From contig JAAFJC010000010.1 of assembly GCA_013297925.1 (NCBI GenBank), forward strand, positions 1-63,534: a stretch of 63,534 nucleotides of DNA, written 5' to 3'. The stretch comes from Comamonadaceae bacterium. Its GTDB lineage: Bacteria > Pseudomonadota > Gammaproteobacteria > Burkholderiales > Burkholderiaceae_C. Position numbers and translations under genes: made by a program. Below are positions 8,694 to 18,377 of the stretch, in pieces. Below the pieces are notes generated by a model. The model was not told the DNA's origin. It did not search any database and saw only the letters and a program-made list of their open reading frames with translations. Positions within the stretch are counted from its first letter, which is position 1; each line of letters begins with the position of its first letter.

Positions 8694-9065
8694 TTGAGTC
8701 TCATATCCCCCAATCAAAGACTAGCTGGATTTCAACAGGAAATTCAACTAGAGGTTCTGCGTCGACTGCATCAGTCGCCAGACTTAAGTCAACGTGTGCT
8801 TGCTAAAGAATTAGGAATCAGTTTGGGTAGCATCAACTACTGTTTCCAAGCTTTGGCAGAAAAAGGTTGGATCAAAATGCAAAACTTCAGCCATAGCAAA
8901 AACAAGCTGCGATATGCTTACTTGCTTACACCGACTGGACTGGCTGAAAAATCCAAGTTGACTTCAGAATTCCTCAAGCGCAAAGTGTTCGAGTATGAGG
9001 CGCTGCAGGCAGAAATTGAGATCTTAAGAGACGAAATCAATGCTGCGAAAGGCGGCGCGATATGA
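8694..9065 (+). CDS. MarR-type EPS-associated transcriptional regulator
   Basis: 123 residues. The winged helix-turn-helix covers about residues 20-80 ([19 protein letters not shown] with the wing [10 protein letters not shown]), followed by a coiled C-terminal helix rich in Glu and Lys. It resembles the small MarR-like regulators often found as first gene of EPS and O-antigen operons. The frame is closed upstream by TAG inside the ops element, so TTG 8694 is the only available start near the N-terminus. It overlaps ugd by 4 bp. It probably regulates the operon, by DNA binding or on the nascent leader; which one is unknown. Confidence 0.8.
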   Translation: MSLISPNQRLAGFQQEIQLEVLRRLHQSPDLSQRVLAKELGISLGSINYCFQALAEKGWIKMQNFSHSKNKLRYAYLLTPTGLAEKSKLTSEFLKRKVFEYEALQAEIEILRDEINAAKGGAI

Positions 9066-10249
9066 AAATCGCAGTTGTTGGTACTGGTTATGTAGGACTT
9101 TCAAACGGAATACTCCTAGCTCAAAATAATGAAGTAGTTTGCCTAGATATCGTCGCAGAAAGAGTTGCGATGTTAAATCGCAAAGAATCGCCAATTGAAG
9201 ATGTTGAAATCTCAAATTTCCTAAAAAACCGAGCCCTTAACATTAAGTTTACGCTCGACAAAAAAGAGGCCTATCTAGGCGCGGACTATATTGTTATCGC
9301 AACGCCTACTGACTATGACCCACAAGCTAACTACTTCAATACAAAATCAATCGAAGCTGTGATTCGTGATGTGACAGCAATCAACCCATCAGCTGTGATG
9401 GTCATCAAGTCTACTGTTCCAGTAGGATATACCGAGCGTATTAGATCAATTTTTGGCACGACTAACCTAATATTTTCGCCAGAGTTTCTGCGCGAAGGGC
9501 GTGCTCTACTTGATAATTTGCATCCATCTCGGATTGTCGTTGGTGAAAAATCTGAGCGATCAGAAGTTTTTGCAAATCTACTCAAGCGGGGAGCAATTAA
9601 AGGGGATATTCCGGTGTTATTGACTGATAGCACCGAGGCCGAAGCCATCAAGCTTTTTGCCAATACATATCTGGCGATGAGAGTAGCTTACTTCAATGAG
9701 CTAGATACCTACGCCGCCGCACTTGGGCTCGATTCAAAACAGGTTATCGACGGCGTTTGTCTTGATCCGCGCATCGGCGCTCATTACAACAATCCTAGCT
9801 TCGGATATGGTGGTTACTGTCTACCCAAAGACACAAAACAGCTGCTTGCTAACTACCAGGGAATATCACAAAATCTTATTCAAGCCATTGTTGATTCCAA
9901 TGTAACTCGCAAAGATTTTATTGCCGATCAAGTGATTCGCATGTGTCAAGCGAGCAATCCAAAGCAAGGCCTTGTCGTAGGAATCTATCGCTTGGTTATG
10001 AAACAAGGTAGCGATAACTTCCGTGCCTCAGCCATTCAAGGGGTCATGAAGCGACTCAAGGTCAAAGGCGCAGAAGTCATTGTCTACGAGCCAGTCTTCA
10101 AGGAGTCTAAATATTTGGAGTCCAGAGTCGTAAATGATCTCGTAGCATTCAAAAAAGAATCCAATGTGATCATCGCAAATCGACGCTCACGTGATTTAGA
10201 TGATGTTGCATTCAAAGTCTATACACGTGATCTGTTTGGTAGCGACTAA
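9062..10249 (+). CDS. ugd: UDP-glucose 6-dehydrogenase
   Basis: Oxidises UDP-glucose to UDP-glucuronate with two NAD+. 395 residues of the short E. coli Ugd type. It has the Rossmann motif GTGYVG (7-12), [17 protein letters not shown] and the catalytic Cys253 in [13 protein letters not shown]. The related GDP-mannose dehydrogenase is less likely given the short length and the [13 protein letters not shown] signature. The start overlaps the regulator stop (ATGA). UDP-glucose would come from GalU at the other end of the locus. Confidence 0.92.
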   Translation: MKIAVVGTGYVGLSNGILLAQNNEVVCLDIVAERVAMLNRKESPIEDVEISNFLKNRALNIKFTLDKKEAYLGADYIVIATPTDYDPQANYFNTKSIEAVIRDVTAINPSAVMVIKSTVPVGYTERIRSIFGTTNLIFSPEFLREGRALLDNLHPSRIVVGEKSERSEVFANLLKRGAIKGDIPVLLTDSTEAEAIKLFANTYLAMRVAYFNELDTYAAALGLDSKQVIDGVCLDPRIGAHYNNPSFGYGGYCLPKDTKQLLANYQGISQNLIQAIVDSNVTRKDFIADQVIRMCQASNPKQGLVVGIYRLVMKQGSDNFRASAIQGVMKRLKVKGAEVIVYEPVFKESKYLESRVVNDLVAFKKESNVIIANRRSRDLDDVAFKVYTRDLFGSD

Positions 10250-10291
10250 GTCCTACTTGCTTTTGTGTAGATGCATCGAGAGTTATTACCA

Positions 10292-11275
10292 ATGAGCCAG
10301 TATCCGAAAATTTATGTCGCTGGCCATCGAGGTATGGTTGGCGCTGCAATTTTGCAAAAATTGATAACGATGGAGCACCCTGGAAGTTGTATTGTTACTC
10401 GCAGTCATGCAGATTTAGATCTAACTGACCAAGCTGCAGTGCGCACTTTTTTCCAGCATGAAAAGCCTGATCAGGTTTATCTGGCGGCCGCAAAAGTTGG
10501 TGGCATTCATGCAAATAGCACTTATCCAGCCGATTTCATATATCAAAACCTGATGATTGAAGCGAACATTATTGACGCCGCTTTTCGTAGCGGAGTCAGA
10601 AAACTACTCTTTTTAGGCTCCAGTTGCATTTATCCGAAATTTGCGCCTCAGCCAATGCGAGAAGATGCCTTGCTCACAGGCATCTTGGAGAGCACCAATG
10701 AGCCCTATGCTATTGCCAAAATCGCTGGCATCAAGCTATGTGAAAGCTACAACCGCCAATACGGTGCTAGCCATGGAATAGATTACCGATGCGTCATGCC
10801 CACCAATCTTTACGGCCCGGGTGACAACTACCATCCAGAAAACTCACACGTCATTCCAGCGCTGATTCGTCGTTTCCACGAAGCCACAGTTAATCAGGCA
10901 TCCACTGTCGCCATCTGGGGAACCGGCAAGCCTATGCGCGAATTCCTGTATGTCGATGACATGGCGTCAGCTTCTGTGCATGTCATGAGTCTGAGCAAAG
11001 CCAGATATGAAGAATACACCGAGCCCATGCTTAGTCATATCAACGTGGGATGTGGACGCGATGTAACCATCAGGGAGCTGGCTCAAAAAATTGCTGCCGT
11101 AGTCGGCTATCAAGGCACAATTGACTTCGACGCTAGCAAGCCTGATGGTACGCCTCGCAAGTTAATGGATAGTAGTCGGCTTAACTCCCTTGGCTGGCAG
11201 GCAAGTGTTAGCTTGCAAACAGGGCTGGAAAAAGCCTATGCAGATTTTCTGAAAAATTACGAAATAAAGTCATGA
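10292..11275 (+). CDS. fcl: GDP-L-fucose synthase
   Basis: Epimerises and reduces GDP-4-keto-6-deoxymannose to GDP-L-fucose using NADPH. SDR-type enzyme with VAGHRGMVG at the N-terminus, [12 protein letters not shown], the catalytic GSSCIYP and YAIAKIAG (Tyr-x3-Lys) and [11 protein letters not shown] 10292 (MSQYPKIYV) fits the family better than an in-frame ATG at 10271. Its stop overlaps an ATG of the gmd frame at 11272. The usual gmd-fcl order is reversed here. Confidence 0.95.
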   Translation: MSQYPKIYVAGHRGMVGAAILQKLITMEHPGSCIVTRSHADLDLTDQAAVRTFFQHEKPDQVYLAAAKVGGIHANSTYPADFIYQNLMIEANIIDAAFRSGVRKLLFLGSSCIYPKFAPQPMREDALLTGILESTNEPYAIAKIAGIKLCESYNRQYGASHGIDYRCVMPTNLYGPGDNYHPENSHVIPALIRRFHEATVNQASTVAIWGTGKPMREFLYVDDMASASVHVMSLSKARYEEYTEPMLSHINVGCGRDVTIRELAQKIAAVVGYQGTIDFDASKPDGTPRKLMDSSRLNSLGWQASVSLQTGLEKAYADFLKNYEIKS

Positions 11276-11286
11276 AAGAAAATCAA

Positions 11287-12381
11287 ATGACTGAACAAAT
11301 CAAAGTCGCGCTCATCACCGGTGTCACAGGACAAGATGGTGCCTACCTAGCTGAATTCCTGTTGAACAAAGGCTACATCGTTCACGGCATCAAACGCCGT
11401 ACCTCGCTAATAAACACAGATCGAATAGACCACCTCTATCAAGACCGTCACGAAGCGGGGGTTCGCTTCTTCCTTCACCACGGTGACATGACAGATAGTT
11501 CCAGTCTCATTCGCATTATTCAACAAACCCAACCCGACGAAATTTATAATCTAGCGGCTCAAAGCCACGTCGCCGTGAGCTTCGAAGAGCCAGAATACAC
11601 GGCCAATTCTGATGCACTCGGGGTATTGCGTTTGCTCGAAGCAATCCGCATTCTTGGTCTTGAAAACAAAACTCGCTTCTATCAAGCAAGCACCTCCGAG
11701 CTTTACGGCTTGGTGCAAGAAACTCCTCAGAAAGAAACCACGCCTTTCTATCCGCGAAGCCCCTACGCAGTTGCGAAACTTTATGGTTATTGGATTGTCG
11801 TCAACTATCGTGAAGCTTATGGTATTTACGCATGCAACGGCATTCTGTTTAACCACGAAAGTCCTATTCGTGGCGAAACCTTCGTCACTCGCAAAATTAC
11901 CCGCGCATTAGCACGCATAAAGCTCGGCTTGCAAGAGTGTCTTTATTTGGGTAACCTGGATGCCAAGCGCGATTGGGGACATGCCAGAGACTACGTAGAA
12001 ATGCAGTGGCTGATGCTACAGCAGGAAAAACCTGAGGATTTCGTTATTGCTACTGGCGTGCAATACAGCGTACGCGACTTCGTTAATGCCGCTGCGCAGG
12101 AACTTGGAATACAGGTGCGGTGGGAGGGTGTTGGCGTTGATGAGAAGGGGTTTGACTCAAACGACAAGCTTATCGTTACTGTCGATTCACGGTATTTCCG
12201 TCCCACCGAAGTAGAAACCTTACTTGGCGATGCCTCCAAAGCAAAAACGAAGCTTGGATGGACGCCCCGTACAAGCTTCCAGCAGCTCGTGAAAGAGATG
12301 GTGCGGGAAGATCTGCGTGCAACTGAGCGCGACGAGCTCGTCAAGCGGCATGGCTACAAGGTTATGGACTACAAGGAATAA
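11287..12381 (+). CDS. gmd: GDP-mannose 4,6-dehydratase
   Basis: Converts GDP-D-mannose to GDP-4-keto-6-deoxy-D-mannose, the substrate of the preceding Fcl. Signatures are [55 protein letters not shown] and [18 protein letters not shown]. An in-frame ATG at 11272 overlaps the fcl stop and could be the coupled start. ATG 11287 (MTEQIKVAL) matches the normal N-terminal length. GDP-mannose synthesis genes (manB, manC) are not in the window, so the precursor must come from elsewhere. Confidence 0.95.
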   Translation: MTEQIKVALITGVTGQDGAYLAEFLLNKGYIVHGIKRRTSLINTDRIDHLYQDRHEAGVRFFLHHGDMTDSSSLIRIIQQTQPDEIYNLAAQSHVAVSFEEPEYTANSDALGVLRLLEAIRILGLENKTRFYQASTSELYGLVQETPQKETTPFYPRSPYAVAKLYGYWIVVNYREAYGIYACNGILFNHESPIRGETFVTRKITRALARIKLGLQECLYLGNLDAKRDWGHARDYVEMQWLMLQQEKPEDFVIATGVQYSVRDFVNAAAQELGIQVRWEGVGVDEKGFDSNDKLIVTVDSRYFRPTEVETLLGDASKAKTKLGWTPRTSFQQLVKEMVREDLRATERDELVKRHGYKVMDYKE

Positions 12382-12383
12382 GC

Positions 12384-12767
12384 ATGTCGCATTTCACCAT
12401 GCTTCAATTACCCACTTTCAATGATCCGCGAGGCTCGTTGACAGTACTGGAACGCGCTCTGCCTTTTGAGATCATCCGGACTTATTGGATTTATGGATCC
12501 GACGGGCAAACTCGTGGCGGGCATCGTCACACGCATACTCGCCAAGCGCTTATTGCACTAAACGGCGAAGTCTCGATGTATATGTATGATGGTGTCACAG
12601 AAGATACCATTATGCTGAATCATCCCAGCCAATGCCTTCTAGTTGAACCCAAAGACTGGCATACCATGACGTTTGGTAAGGGCGGTGTTTTGTTAGTTAT
12701 GTCGTCTCACGCATACGACCGCAGTGAATACATCGACACGCCATACGAGCGAGCTGCTCATGATTGA
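12384..12767 (+). CDS. fdtA: FdtA/QdtA-type dTDP-4-keto-6-deoxyglucose 3,4-ketoisomerase
   Basis: 127-residue single cupin (WxcM-like). It should isomerise dTDP-4-keto-6-deoxyglucose to the 3-keto sugar, the step before 3-amination. It has FNDPRGSLTVLE at the N-terminus, the metal- or substrate-site cluster RGGHRHTHTRQALIALNG, and VEPKDWHTM. Whether it makes the galacto (FdtA, toward Fuc3N) or gluco (QdtA, toward Qui3N) isomer cannot be told from sequence. Its stop overlaps the start of the aminotransferase gene by 8 bp. RmlA and RmlB at the far end of the locus would supply the substrate. Confidence 0.85.
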   Translation: MSHFTMLQLPTFNDPRGSLTVLERALPFEIIRTYWIYGSDGQTRGGHRHTHTRQALIALNGEVSMYMYDGVTEDTIMLNHPSQCLLVEPKDWHTMTFGKGGVLLVMSSHAYDRSEYIDTPYERAAHD

Positions 12768-13860
12768 ATACGAAAATCTAGCGCGCTCGAATCAAGCCTA
12801 TATTGCCGAGCTTGAGGACGCAGCAACGCGGGTCATTAGAAGCGGTTGGTACGTTCTTGGGCAAGAAGTGAGCGCATTTGAAGCTGAGTTTGCCCATTAC
12901 CTTGGAGTTAAACACTGCATCGGCGTAGCAAATGGCTTGGACGCACTGATTCTCTCCTTTGAGGCACTGGACATGCCCAAAGGCAGTGATGTTTTGGTGG
13001 CTTCCAATACTTATATTGCCACCATTCTCGCCATAGTGCGCGCTGGCCTTCGGCCTGTTCTGGTAGAGCCTGAAATTGAGACATTCAATATTGATCCAGC
13101 TAAGTTGGGTACGGCGATAACTGCGAACACGCGTGCTATTTGCGTGACTCATTTGTTTGGTAAAAGTTGTCGGATGGATGCTATACGCGCTTTCGCAATT
13201 GAGCGCGGTCTGAAAATAGTTGAAGACTGCGCTCAATCGCATGGAGCCAAGCTAGCAGGACAAATGACAGGTACATTTGGCGAAGCAGGCTGCTTTAGCT
13301 TTTATCCTACGAAGAACCTTGGGGCAGCAGGGGATGCGGGCGCTATTGTGACCAACGACGATACGCTGGCAGATCGCTTGCGCCACACGCGTAACTACGG
13401 CTCTAAACAAAAATACGTTAACGAGTATGTGGGCATTAATTCGCGCCTCGACGAGATGCAGGCAGCGTTACTGCGCGTTAAGTTGCGCCATCTCGATGCC
13501 ATGACACAACATAAACGTGCATTAGCAGATACTTACCTCTCCCTTTTGCCCACTTGGCTGACTCTGCCGCGTCGCTTGGCTGACGAGTATGATGTTTTTC
13601 ATATCTTTGGGGTACGTTACTCTCGCAGGGATCAGCTACGCCAATGGCTTCTTGAGCGAGGTATCAAAACTGAGGTGCACTATCCAATTGCACCGCATCG
13701 ACAAAAAGCCATGGTAGGGATACTGTCAGGTGATTGGCCGATTGCTGATCAACTACATAGCACTGAGCTCAGTCTGCCCATCTCGGTCGGCCACACCTTC
13801 GAAGAAATTCAAGATATCTGCAACACCATTCACGAGTTCAAACACCAACTTTATGCTTAA
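12760..13860 (+). CDS. fdtB: dTDP-3-keto-6-deoxyhexose aminotransferase (FdtB/QdtB-like)
   Basis: 366-residue DegT/DnrJ/EryC1/StrS-type PLP enzyme. It shows SGWYVLGQEVSAFE, GVANGLDAL, VEDCAQSHGA and the PLP lysine in FSFYPTKNLGAAGDAG, with the acceptor segment YGSKQKY. Placed directly behind the ketoisomerase, it should transfer an amino group to C3 and give dTDP-3-amino-3,6-dideoxy-hexose. The usual third partner, an N-acetyltransferase (FdtC/QdtC), is not adjacent. ATG 12760 (MIEYENLAR) overlaps fdtA; its own 3' end overlaps pseB. Confidence 0.87.
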   Translation: MIEYENLARSNQAYIAELEDAATRVIRSGWYVLGQEVSAFEAEFAHYLGVKHCIGVANGLDALILSFEALDMPKGSDVLVASNTYIATILAIVRAGLRPVLVEPEIETFNIDPAKLGTAITANTRAICVTHLFGKSCRMDAIRAFAIERGLKIVEDCAQSHGAKLAGQMTGTFGEAGCFSFYPTKNLGAAGDAGAIVTNDDTLADRLRHTRNYGSKQKYVNEYVGINSRLDEMQAALLRVKLRHLDAMTQHKRALADTYLSLLPTWLTLPRRLADEYDVFHIFGVRYSRRDQLRQWLLERGIKTEVHYPIAPHRQKAMVGILSGDWPIADQLHSTELSLPISVGHTFEEIQDICNTIHEFKHQLYA

Positions 13861-14851
13861 GAATTCCACTATTCTCATCACCGGTGGCACCGGTTCGTTT
13901 GGGCACACTTTTGTCCCGTTGACATTAGCAAAGTATGACCCGAAGAAGGTCATCATTTACTCCCGTGATGAGATGAAGCAATGGGAAATGGCTAAGCTGT
14001 ATAGTCAAGATCCACGAGTACGTTTTTTTATTGGAGACGTGCGCGACCGTGAGCGACTCTATCGAGCTTTGGATGGAGTTGACTATGTTGTCCATGCTGC
14101 TGCAACCAAGATTGTGCCGACGGCAGAGTACAACCCGTTCGAATGCGTGAAGACGAACATCAATGGAGCTATGAATCTCATTGATGCCTGTATCGACCGA
14201 GGTGTAAAACGAGTAGTTGCCTTGTCAACTGACAAGGCCAGCAGTCCGATCAATCTTTATGGTGCTACCAAGCTTGCATCCGATAAACTTTTTATAGCGG
14301 GAAACTCCTATTCGGGTTCGCACAATACTCGGTTTGCTGTCGTGCGGTATGGAAACGTGATGGGGTCGCGAGGTTCGGTGATTCCATTTTTCATGTCAGT
14401 TCGTGATAAGGGCGAGCTACCGATCACAGATGCTCGGATGACACGTTTTATGATTTCCTTAGAGCAAGGGGTTGAGTTGGTCTGGCATACATTTGAAGAT
14501 ATGGTGGGTGGTGAGATTTACGTCAAAAAAATTCCATCCATGCGCGTAACCGATGTCGCAACAGCTATCGCGCCTGGTGCAACACAGAAAATTGTCGGTA
14601 TTCGGCCAGGTGAAAAACTGCACGAGCAAATGATCGGTCAAGAAGATGCCTTGTATACCTACGAGTATGACGAGCATTTCAAGATTCTGCCGTCCATTAA
14701 CAACTGGAGTTCGGATGAAGCGCGCATCAATCGCGGGAAAAAAGTGCCCGAAGGCTTTGTCTATGCAAGCGATAACAATACCGAATGGATGAGCGTAGAT
14801 GAGTTGCGTAGATGGATAGACGTTAACGTGGAAGATATTGGTAAGATTTGA
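13853..14851 (+). CDS. pseB: UDP-GlcNAc 4,6-dehydratase (5-inverting), PseB
   Basis: First step of pseudaminic acid synthesis. SDR enzyme of 332 residues with ITGGTGSFGH (about 9-18), HAAATKIVPTAEYNP, STDKASSPINLYGATK (catalytic Tyr and Lys) and VRYGNVMGSRGSV. RDEMKQWEM is typical of the PseB/FlaA1 branch. ATG 13853 (MLKNSTILITGG) lies inside the fdtB 3' end; the longer frame from 13730 is not supported. The next gene follows in 17 bp. Confidence 0.95.
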   Translation: MLKNSTILITGGTGSFGHTFVPLTLAKYDPKKVIIYSRDEMKQWEMAKLYSQDPRVRFFIGDVRDRERLYRALDGVDYVVHAAATKIVPTAEYNPFECVKTNINGAMNLIDACIDRGVKRVVALSTDKASSPINLYGATKLASDKLFIAGNSYSGSHNTRFAVVRYGNVMGSRGSVIPFFMSVRDKGELPITDARMTRFMISLEQGVELVWHTFEDMVGGEIYVKKIPSMRVTDVATAIAPGATQKIVGIRPGEKLHEQMIGQEDALYTYEYDEHFKILPSINNWSSDEARINRGKKVPEGFVYASDNNTEWMSVDELRRWIDVNVEDIGKI

Positions 14852-14868
14852 ATAGTGGGCGATTAATT

Positions 14869-16035
14869 ATGATTCCTTACGGTAGGCAAGATGTCATCCA
14901 ATCAGATATCGATGCCATCACTGCGGTGCTTCGCTCCGACTTCCTGACACAAGGACCGCAAGTCCCTAGGTTCGAGGCTGCGGTGTCCACTTATTGCGGG
15001 GCCAGGTATGCGTTGGCCGTTAACAGCGCGACATCTGCGCTGCACATTGCATGTCTTGCGTTAGAGCTAGGTGCTGGAGATTGGTTGTGGACATCGCCGA
15101 TCACATTCGTTGCATCTGCCAATTGCGCTAGATACTGCGGTGCGCAGGTCGATTTTGTCGATATTGATCCACTGACTTACAACATCGATGTGAATGCTTT
15201 ACGCGCTAAGTTAGAAGCCGCTGCAGTGGCCGGTCGACTACCTAAAGTTGTTGTCCCTGTACACATGGCAGGTCAATCATGCGACATGCAGGCGATTCAT
15301 GAACTCTCAAGGCGATATGGCTTTCGCATCATTGAAGATGCTTCTCATGCCATAGGCGGCAGATATCTTGACCAGCCGGTTGGCTCGTGTAGATACTCTG
15401 ACATTACTGTATTCAGCTTTCATCCCGTCAAGATCATTACGACAGCTGAAGGAGGCATGGCCACTACAAACGATGCGGCTCTGGCGGATCGGATGGCTTT
15501 GCTTCGAAGTCATGGCATCACGCGCGATGCCGCGAAGATGACAAAAGCCTCTGAAGGAGATTGGTACTACCAGCAGATTGATCTAGGACTCAACTACCGA
15601 ATGACTGAGCTGCAAGCCGCACTTGGTGTCAGCCAAATGCAGCGTCTAGACGATTACGTTATGCGCAGACACACGCTAGCTCTTCGGTATGACCAACTGC
15701 TAGCAGATCTGCCTGTGAAAACTCCTGGCCAAGCAAACTATAGTTATTCGGCATTGCATCTGTACATTATTCGTGTCGCAGAAACAGCGTCAACAAACCG
15801 AGCGAAGGTGTTTCATGCGCTTCGTTCCAAAGGAATCGGTGTGAATGTTCACTACATACCTGTTCATATGCAGCCATATTACGAGGCGCTGGGACCAAAG
15901 GTTGGCTATGACGCCCTGAGCTTTCCTCATGCAAACGCGTACTACGATCAAGCTATCAGCATTCCGCTGTATGCCACCTTGTCGTTTGAACAACAGGATG
16001 AGGTGCTGGCAGCGCTTCGTACTATATTGGTATGA
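14869..16035 (+). CDS. pseC: UDP-4-amino-4,6-dideoxy-N-acetyl-beta-L-altrosamine transaminase, PseC
   Basis: Second step of the pseudaminic acid pathway. PLP-dependent DegT-fold enzyme of 388 residues with MIPYGRQDV, DFLTQGPQVPRFE, VNSATSALHIAC, IEDASHAIGG and the PLP lysine in FSFHPVKIITTAEGG. LNYRMTELQAALG and HYIPVHMQPYY complete the signature. A TTG at 14848 opens the frame, but ATG 14869 fits the family N-terminus. It overlaps pseF by 4 bp. Confidence 0.95.
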   Translation: MIPYGRQDVIQSDIDAITAVLRSDFLTQGPQVPRFEAAVSTYCGARYALAVNSATSALHIACLALELGAGDWLWTSPITFVASANCARYCGAQVDFVDIDPLTYNIDVNALRAKLEAAAVAGRLPKVVVPVHMAGQSCDMQAIHELSRRYGFRIIEDASHAIGGRYLDQPVGSCRYSDITVFSFHPVKIITTAEGGMATTNDAALADRMALLRSHGITRDAAKMTKASEGDWYYQQIDLGLNYRMTELQAALGVSQMQRLDDYVMRRHTLALRYDQLLADLPVKTPGQANYSYSALHLYIIRVAETASTNRAKVFHALRSKGIGVNVHYIPVHMQPYYEALGPKVGYDALSFPHANAYYDQAISIPLYATLSFEQQDEVLAALRTILV

Positions 16036-16730
16036 GATTAGCCATCATTCCTGCTCGTGGCGGAAGTAAGCGCATCCCCCGCAAAAACATTCGCGAGTTT
16101 TGTGGTAAGCCTATGATTGCCTGGTCAATCGAAGCAGCACTTGATTCAGGATGCATCGATCAAGTCATCGTTTCAACAGATGATAAGGAGATTGCTAAGG
16201 TTGCAATTAAACATGGTGCAGACGTTCCGTTCATGCGACCCGCGGACCTCGCTGACGACTACTCCGGTACGACAGCAGTGATCCAGCATACTACTCAAAG
16301 ACTGATTGCAGATGGAGTTACGCCCACTCAAATATGCTGCTTGTATGCGACAGCACCATTTGTCACAGGCAATGATCTTAAACGTGGTTTAGAGGTATTG
16401 CTCAGTACAAACGCAGCCTACGCCTTCTCCGTCACCACTTATTCATTCCCAATCCAGCGTGCTCTTCGCCTTACCAATGCAGGGCGAATTTCTATGTTTC
16501 AAGCCGAGTACGCAGACACCCGGTCTCAAGACCTCGAAGAGGCTTGTCACGACGCTGGTCAGTTCTATTGGGGTACTCCCGAGGCCTGGCTGTCTGCCGC
16601 TCCTATTTATGCTAACCATTCAGTACCCGTTATGTTGCCTCGTTATCGTGTGCAGGATATAGATACGCTAGAGGATTGGGAGCACGCTGTTTGCATGTTT
16701 GAGGCTATCCGTCTTCATGCCAAAGTGTAG
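16032..16730 (+). CDS. pseF: Pseudaminic acid cytidylyltransferase
   Basis: Activates pseudaminic acid to CMP-Pse with CTP, the last step before transfer. 232 residues with the CMP-sugar synthetase motif IIPARGGSKRIPRKNI, FCGKPMIAWSIEAA, VSTDDKEIA and QDIDTLEDWE near the end. CMP-Neu5Ac and CMP-legionaminate synthetases share this fold, but the surrounding pse genes settle the assignment. Confidence 0.94.
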   Translation: MRLAIIPARGGSKRIPRKNIREFCGKPMIAWSIEAALDSGCIDQVIVSTDDKEIAKVAIKHGADVPFMRPADLADDYSGTTAVIQHTTQRLIADGVTPTQICCLYATAPFVTGNDLKRGLEVLLSTNAAYAFSVTTYSFPIQRALRLTNAGRISMFQAEYADTRSQDLEEACHDAGQFYWGTPEAWLSAAPIYANHSVPVMLPRYRVQDIDTLEDWEHAVCMFEAIRLHAKV

Positions 16731-16747
16731 CTTCTGGAACGCGTAGC

Positions 16748-17845
16748 ATGCAGGTGGTGTTTCGAGTCGATGCCTCGCTTGAAGCAGGAGCAGGGCATGT
16801 GATGCGTTGCCTAACTCTTGCCAATGCTTTGCGTGCAGAAAACGTAATTTGTCGTTTCATCTGTAGAGTACTTCCTGGCAACCTCATTGCAATGATCAAT
16901 CAGAGAGGTTACGAGGTGCTGTCTTTACCTCCAATAGCCACCAAACCAATGCATCCTGCAGAAAAGGGGCCCTATGCTGGTTGGCTGGGAGTTTCGTGGC
17001 GAGAGGACGCTAATCAAAGTCTTGCGGCGATGGCCACATTTGAAATGCCGGAATGGGTGGTTGTGGACAACTACGCGCTTGATGAGCAATGGGAGCGCGC
17101 TGTACGGGCTGGGTGTCGGCGGGTGTTCGTCATTGATGATTTAGCCAATCGTCGGCATGACGCAGATATTCTGTTGGATCAAACCTACGGACGCGAGCGA
17201 ACAGATTATCTCGGTCTCGTCGATCCTGAGTGCAAGCTTCGATGTGGTGTAGAGTACGTTTTGCTGCGACCAGAGTTCGACGAATGGCGATCTCGCAGCC
17301 GGTGTCGCCGCGTCACGCCAAAACTAATGCGTATCCTTGTGAGCCTAGGGGGTGTTGATTTCACCAACCTTAGCCGCAGGATTTTGCTTGCTCTTGATCA
17401 ATGCGACTTGCCTTCAGATGTGCAAATCTGTGTAGTCTTGGGTGAAAGTTCTCCTTGGATAGCTGACATACAGCAATTGGCAAAGCAAGCTAGGATAAAC
17501 ATCGAGATACAGGTGGCTGTTTCCAATATGGCTGAGTTGCTTTCGGGGTGCGATTTAGCGATTGGTGCAGCTGGTTCATCAGCCTGGGAGCGCTGTTGCT
17601 TAGGTGTACCAACGCTGATGCTCGTACTTGCTGACAATCAGTCCGAGATAGCCACCAAGCTATCCAACGAGGGGGTTGCAATGATACTTCCGACGGGGGC
17701 AGACCTAGAGGCGAGAGTGATTTCTTCAGTCCAACTCTTTTTGGCTGACCCTGTTTCTTTGAAATACATGTCTGACAAGGCTGCGGCAATGGTGCCTAGC
17801 AGCGGAGTCAAGAGATTGGTTCAAGACACTATGGGGATACAGTAG
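16748..17845 (+). CDS. pseG: UDP-2,4-diacetamido-2,4,6-trideoxy-beta-L-altropyranose hydrolase
   Basis: Removes UDP to free the 6-deoxy-AltdiNAc sugar for condensation. GT-B-like fold of the MurG type, 365 residues. It begins FRVDASLEAGAGHVMRCLTL with the catalytic His in GAGHVMRC. VVVDNYALD, LLDQTYGR and the C-terminal IGAAGSSAWERCCLGVP are typical of PseG. It stands 17 bp behind pseF and 1 bp before pseH. Confidence 0.94.
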   Translation: MQVVFRVDASLEAGAGHVMRCLTLANALRAENVICRFICRVLPGNLIAMINQRGYEVLSLPPIATKPMHPAEKGPYAGWLGVSWREDANQSLAAMATFEMPEWVVVDNYALDEQWERAVRAGCRRVFVIDDLANRRHDADILLDQTYGRERTDYLGLVDPECKLRCGVEYVLLRPEFDEWRSRSRCRRVTPKLMRILVSLGGVDFTNLSRRILLALDQCDLPSDVQICVVLGESSPWIADIQQLAKQARINIEIQVAVSNMAELLSGCDLAIGAAGSSAWERCCLGVPTLMLVLADNQSEIATKLSNEGVAMILPTGADLEARVISSVQLFLADPVSLKYMSDKAAAMVPSSGVKRLVQDTMGIQ

Positions 17846-17846
17846 T

Positions 17847-18377
17847 ATGACGGTTAGCTTGCTGCATACCTCGCTCCTGCGGCCGATGATGCAAGCCGAC
17901 TTGGAAAGAGTATTGGCTTGGCGCAATCACCCGAGCATTCGCAAGCATATGTATACCCAGAAAGAAATCAGCTTTGAGGAGCATCTCAGTTGGTTTAAAC
18001 AGGCATCGGTCGATGCTGATAGATACCTGTTGATTTTTGAAGTCGATGATGAGCCGCAAGGCTATGTCAACTTTCGTTGCGACAGTGACCGGGCCGCTGT
18101 CTGGGGTTTCTATCTGGCTCCCGATGCTTCCAAAGGATTTGGCAGCTTACTTGGTAAGGCAGCAACTCGCTACGCTTTCGAGGAACTGCACATCGAAAAA
18201 CTCTGGGGTGAAGTATTGATTGATAATCTAACGTCACACAAGTTTCATTTGCGTCAAGGCTTCGTGGAGCAACCCATGCGATCAGTCAAGGCTTCCGGCG
18301 AGCAATCTACAAGCGAAGCACGTCGATATTTACTGACCAGAGAAACTTGGCAGGGGCATCAAGGAGTTGCACAATGA
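17847..18377 (+). CDS. pseH: Pseudaminic acid pathway N-acetyltransferase, PseH
   Basis: GNAT enzyme of 176 residues. It should acetylate the 4-amino group of UDP-4-amino-4,6-dideoxy-beta-L-AltNAc with acetyl-CoA. RPMMQADLERVLAWRNHPSI and the acetyl-CoA loop region LAPDASKGFGSLLGKA are visible. NFR and VYVDN-like VLIDN strands fit. Family members are diverse, so the precise role rests on its position between pseG and pseI. The stop overlaps the pseI start by 4 bp. Confidence 0.9.
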   Translation: MTVSLLHTSLLRPMMQADLERVLAWRNHPSIRKHMYTQKEISFEEHLSWFKQASVDADRYLLIFEVDDEPQGYVNFRCDSDRAAVWGFYLAPDASKGFGSLLGKAATRYAFEELHIEKLWGEVLIDNLTSHKFHLRQGFVEQPMRSVKASGEQSTSEARRYLLTRETWQGHQGVAQ

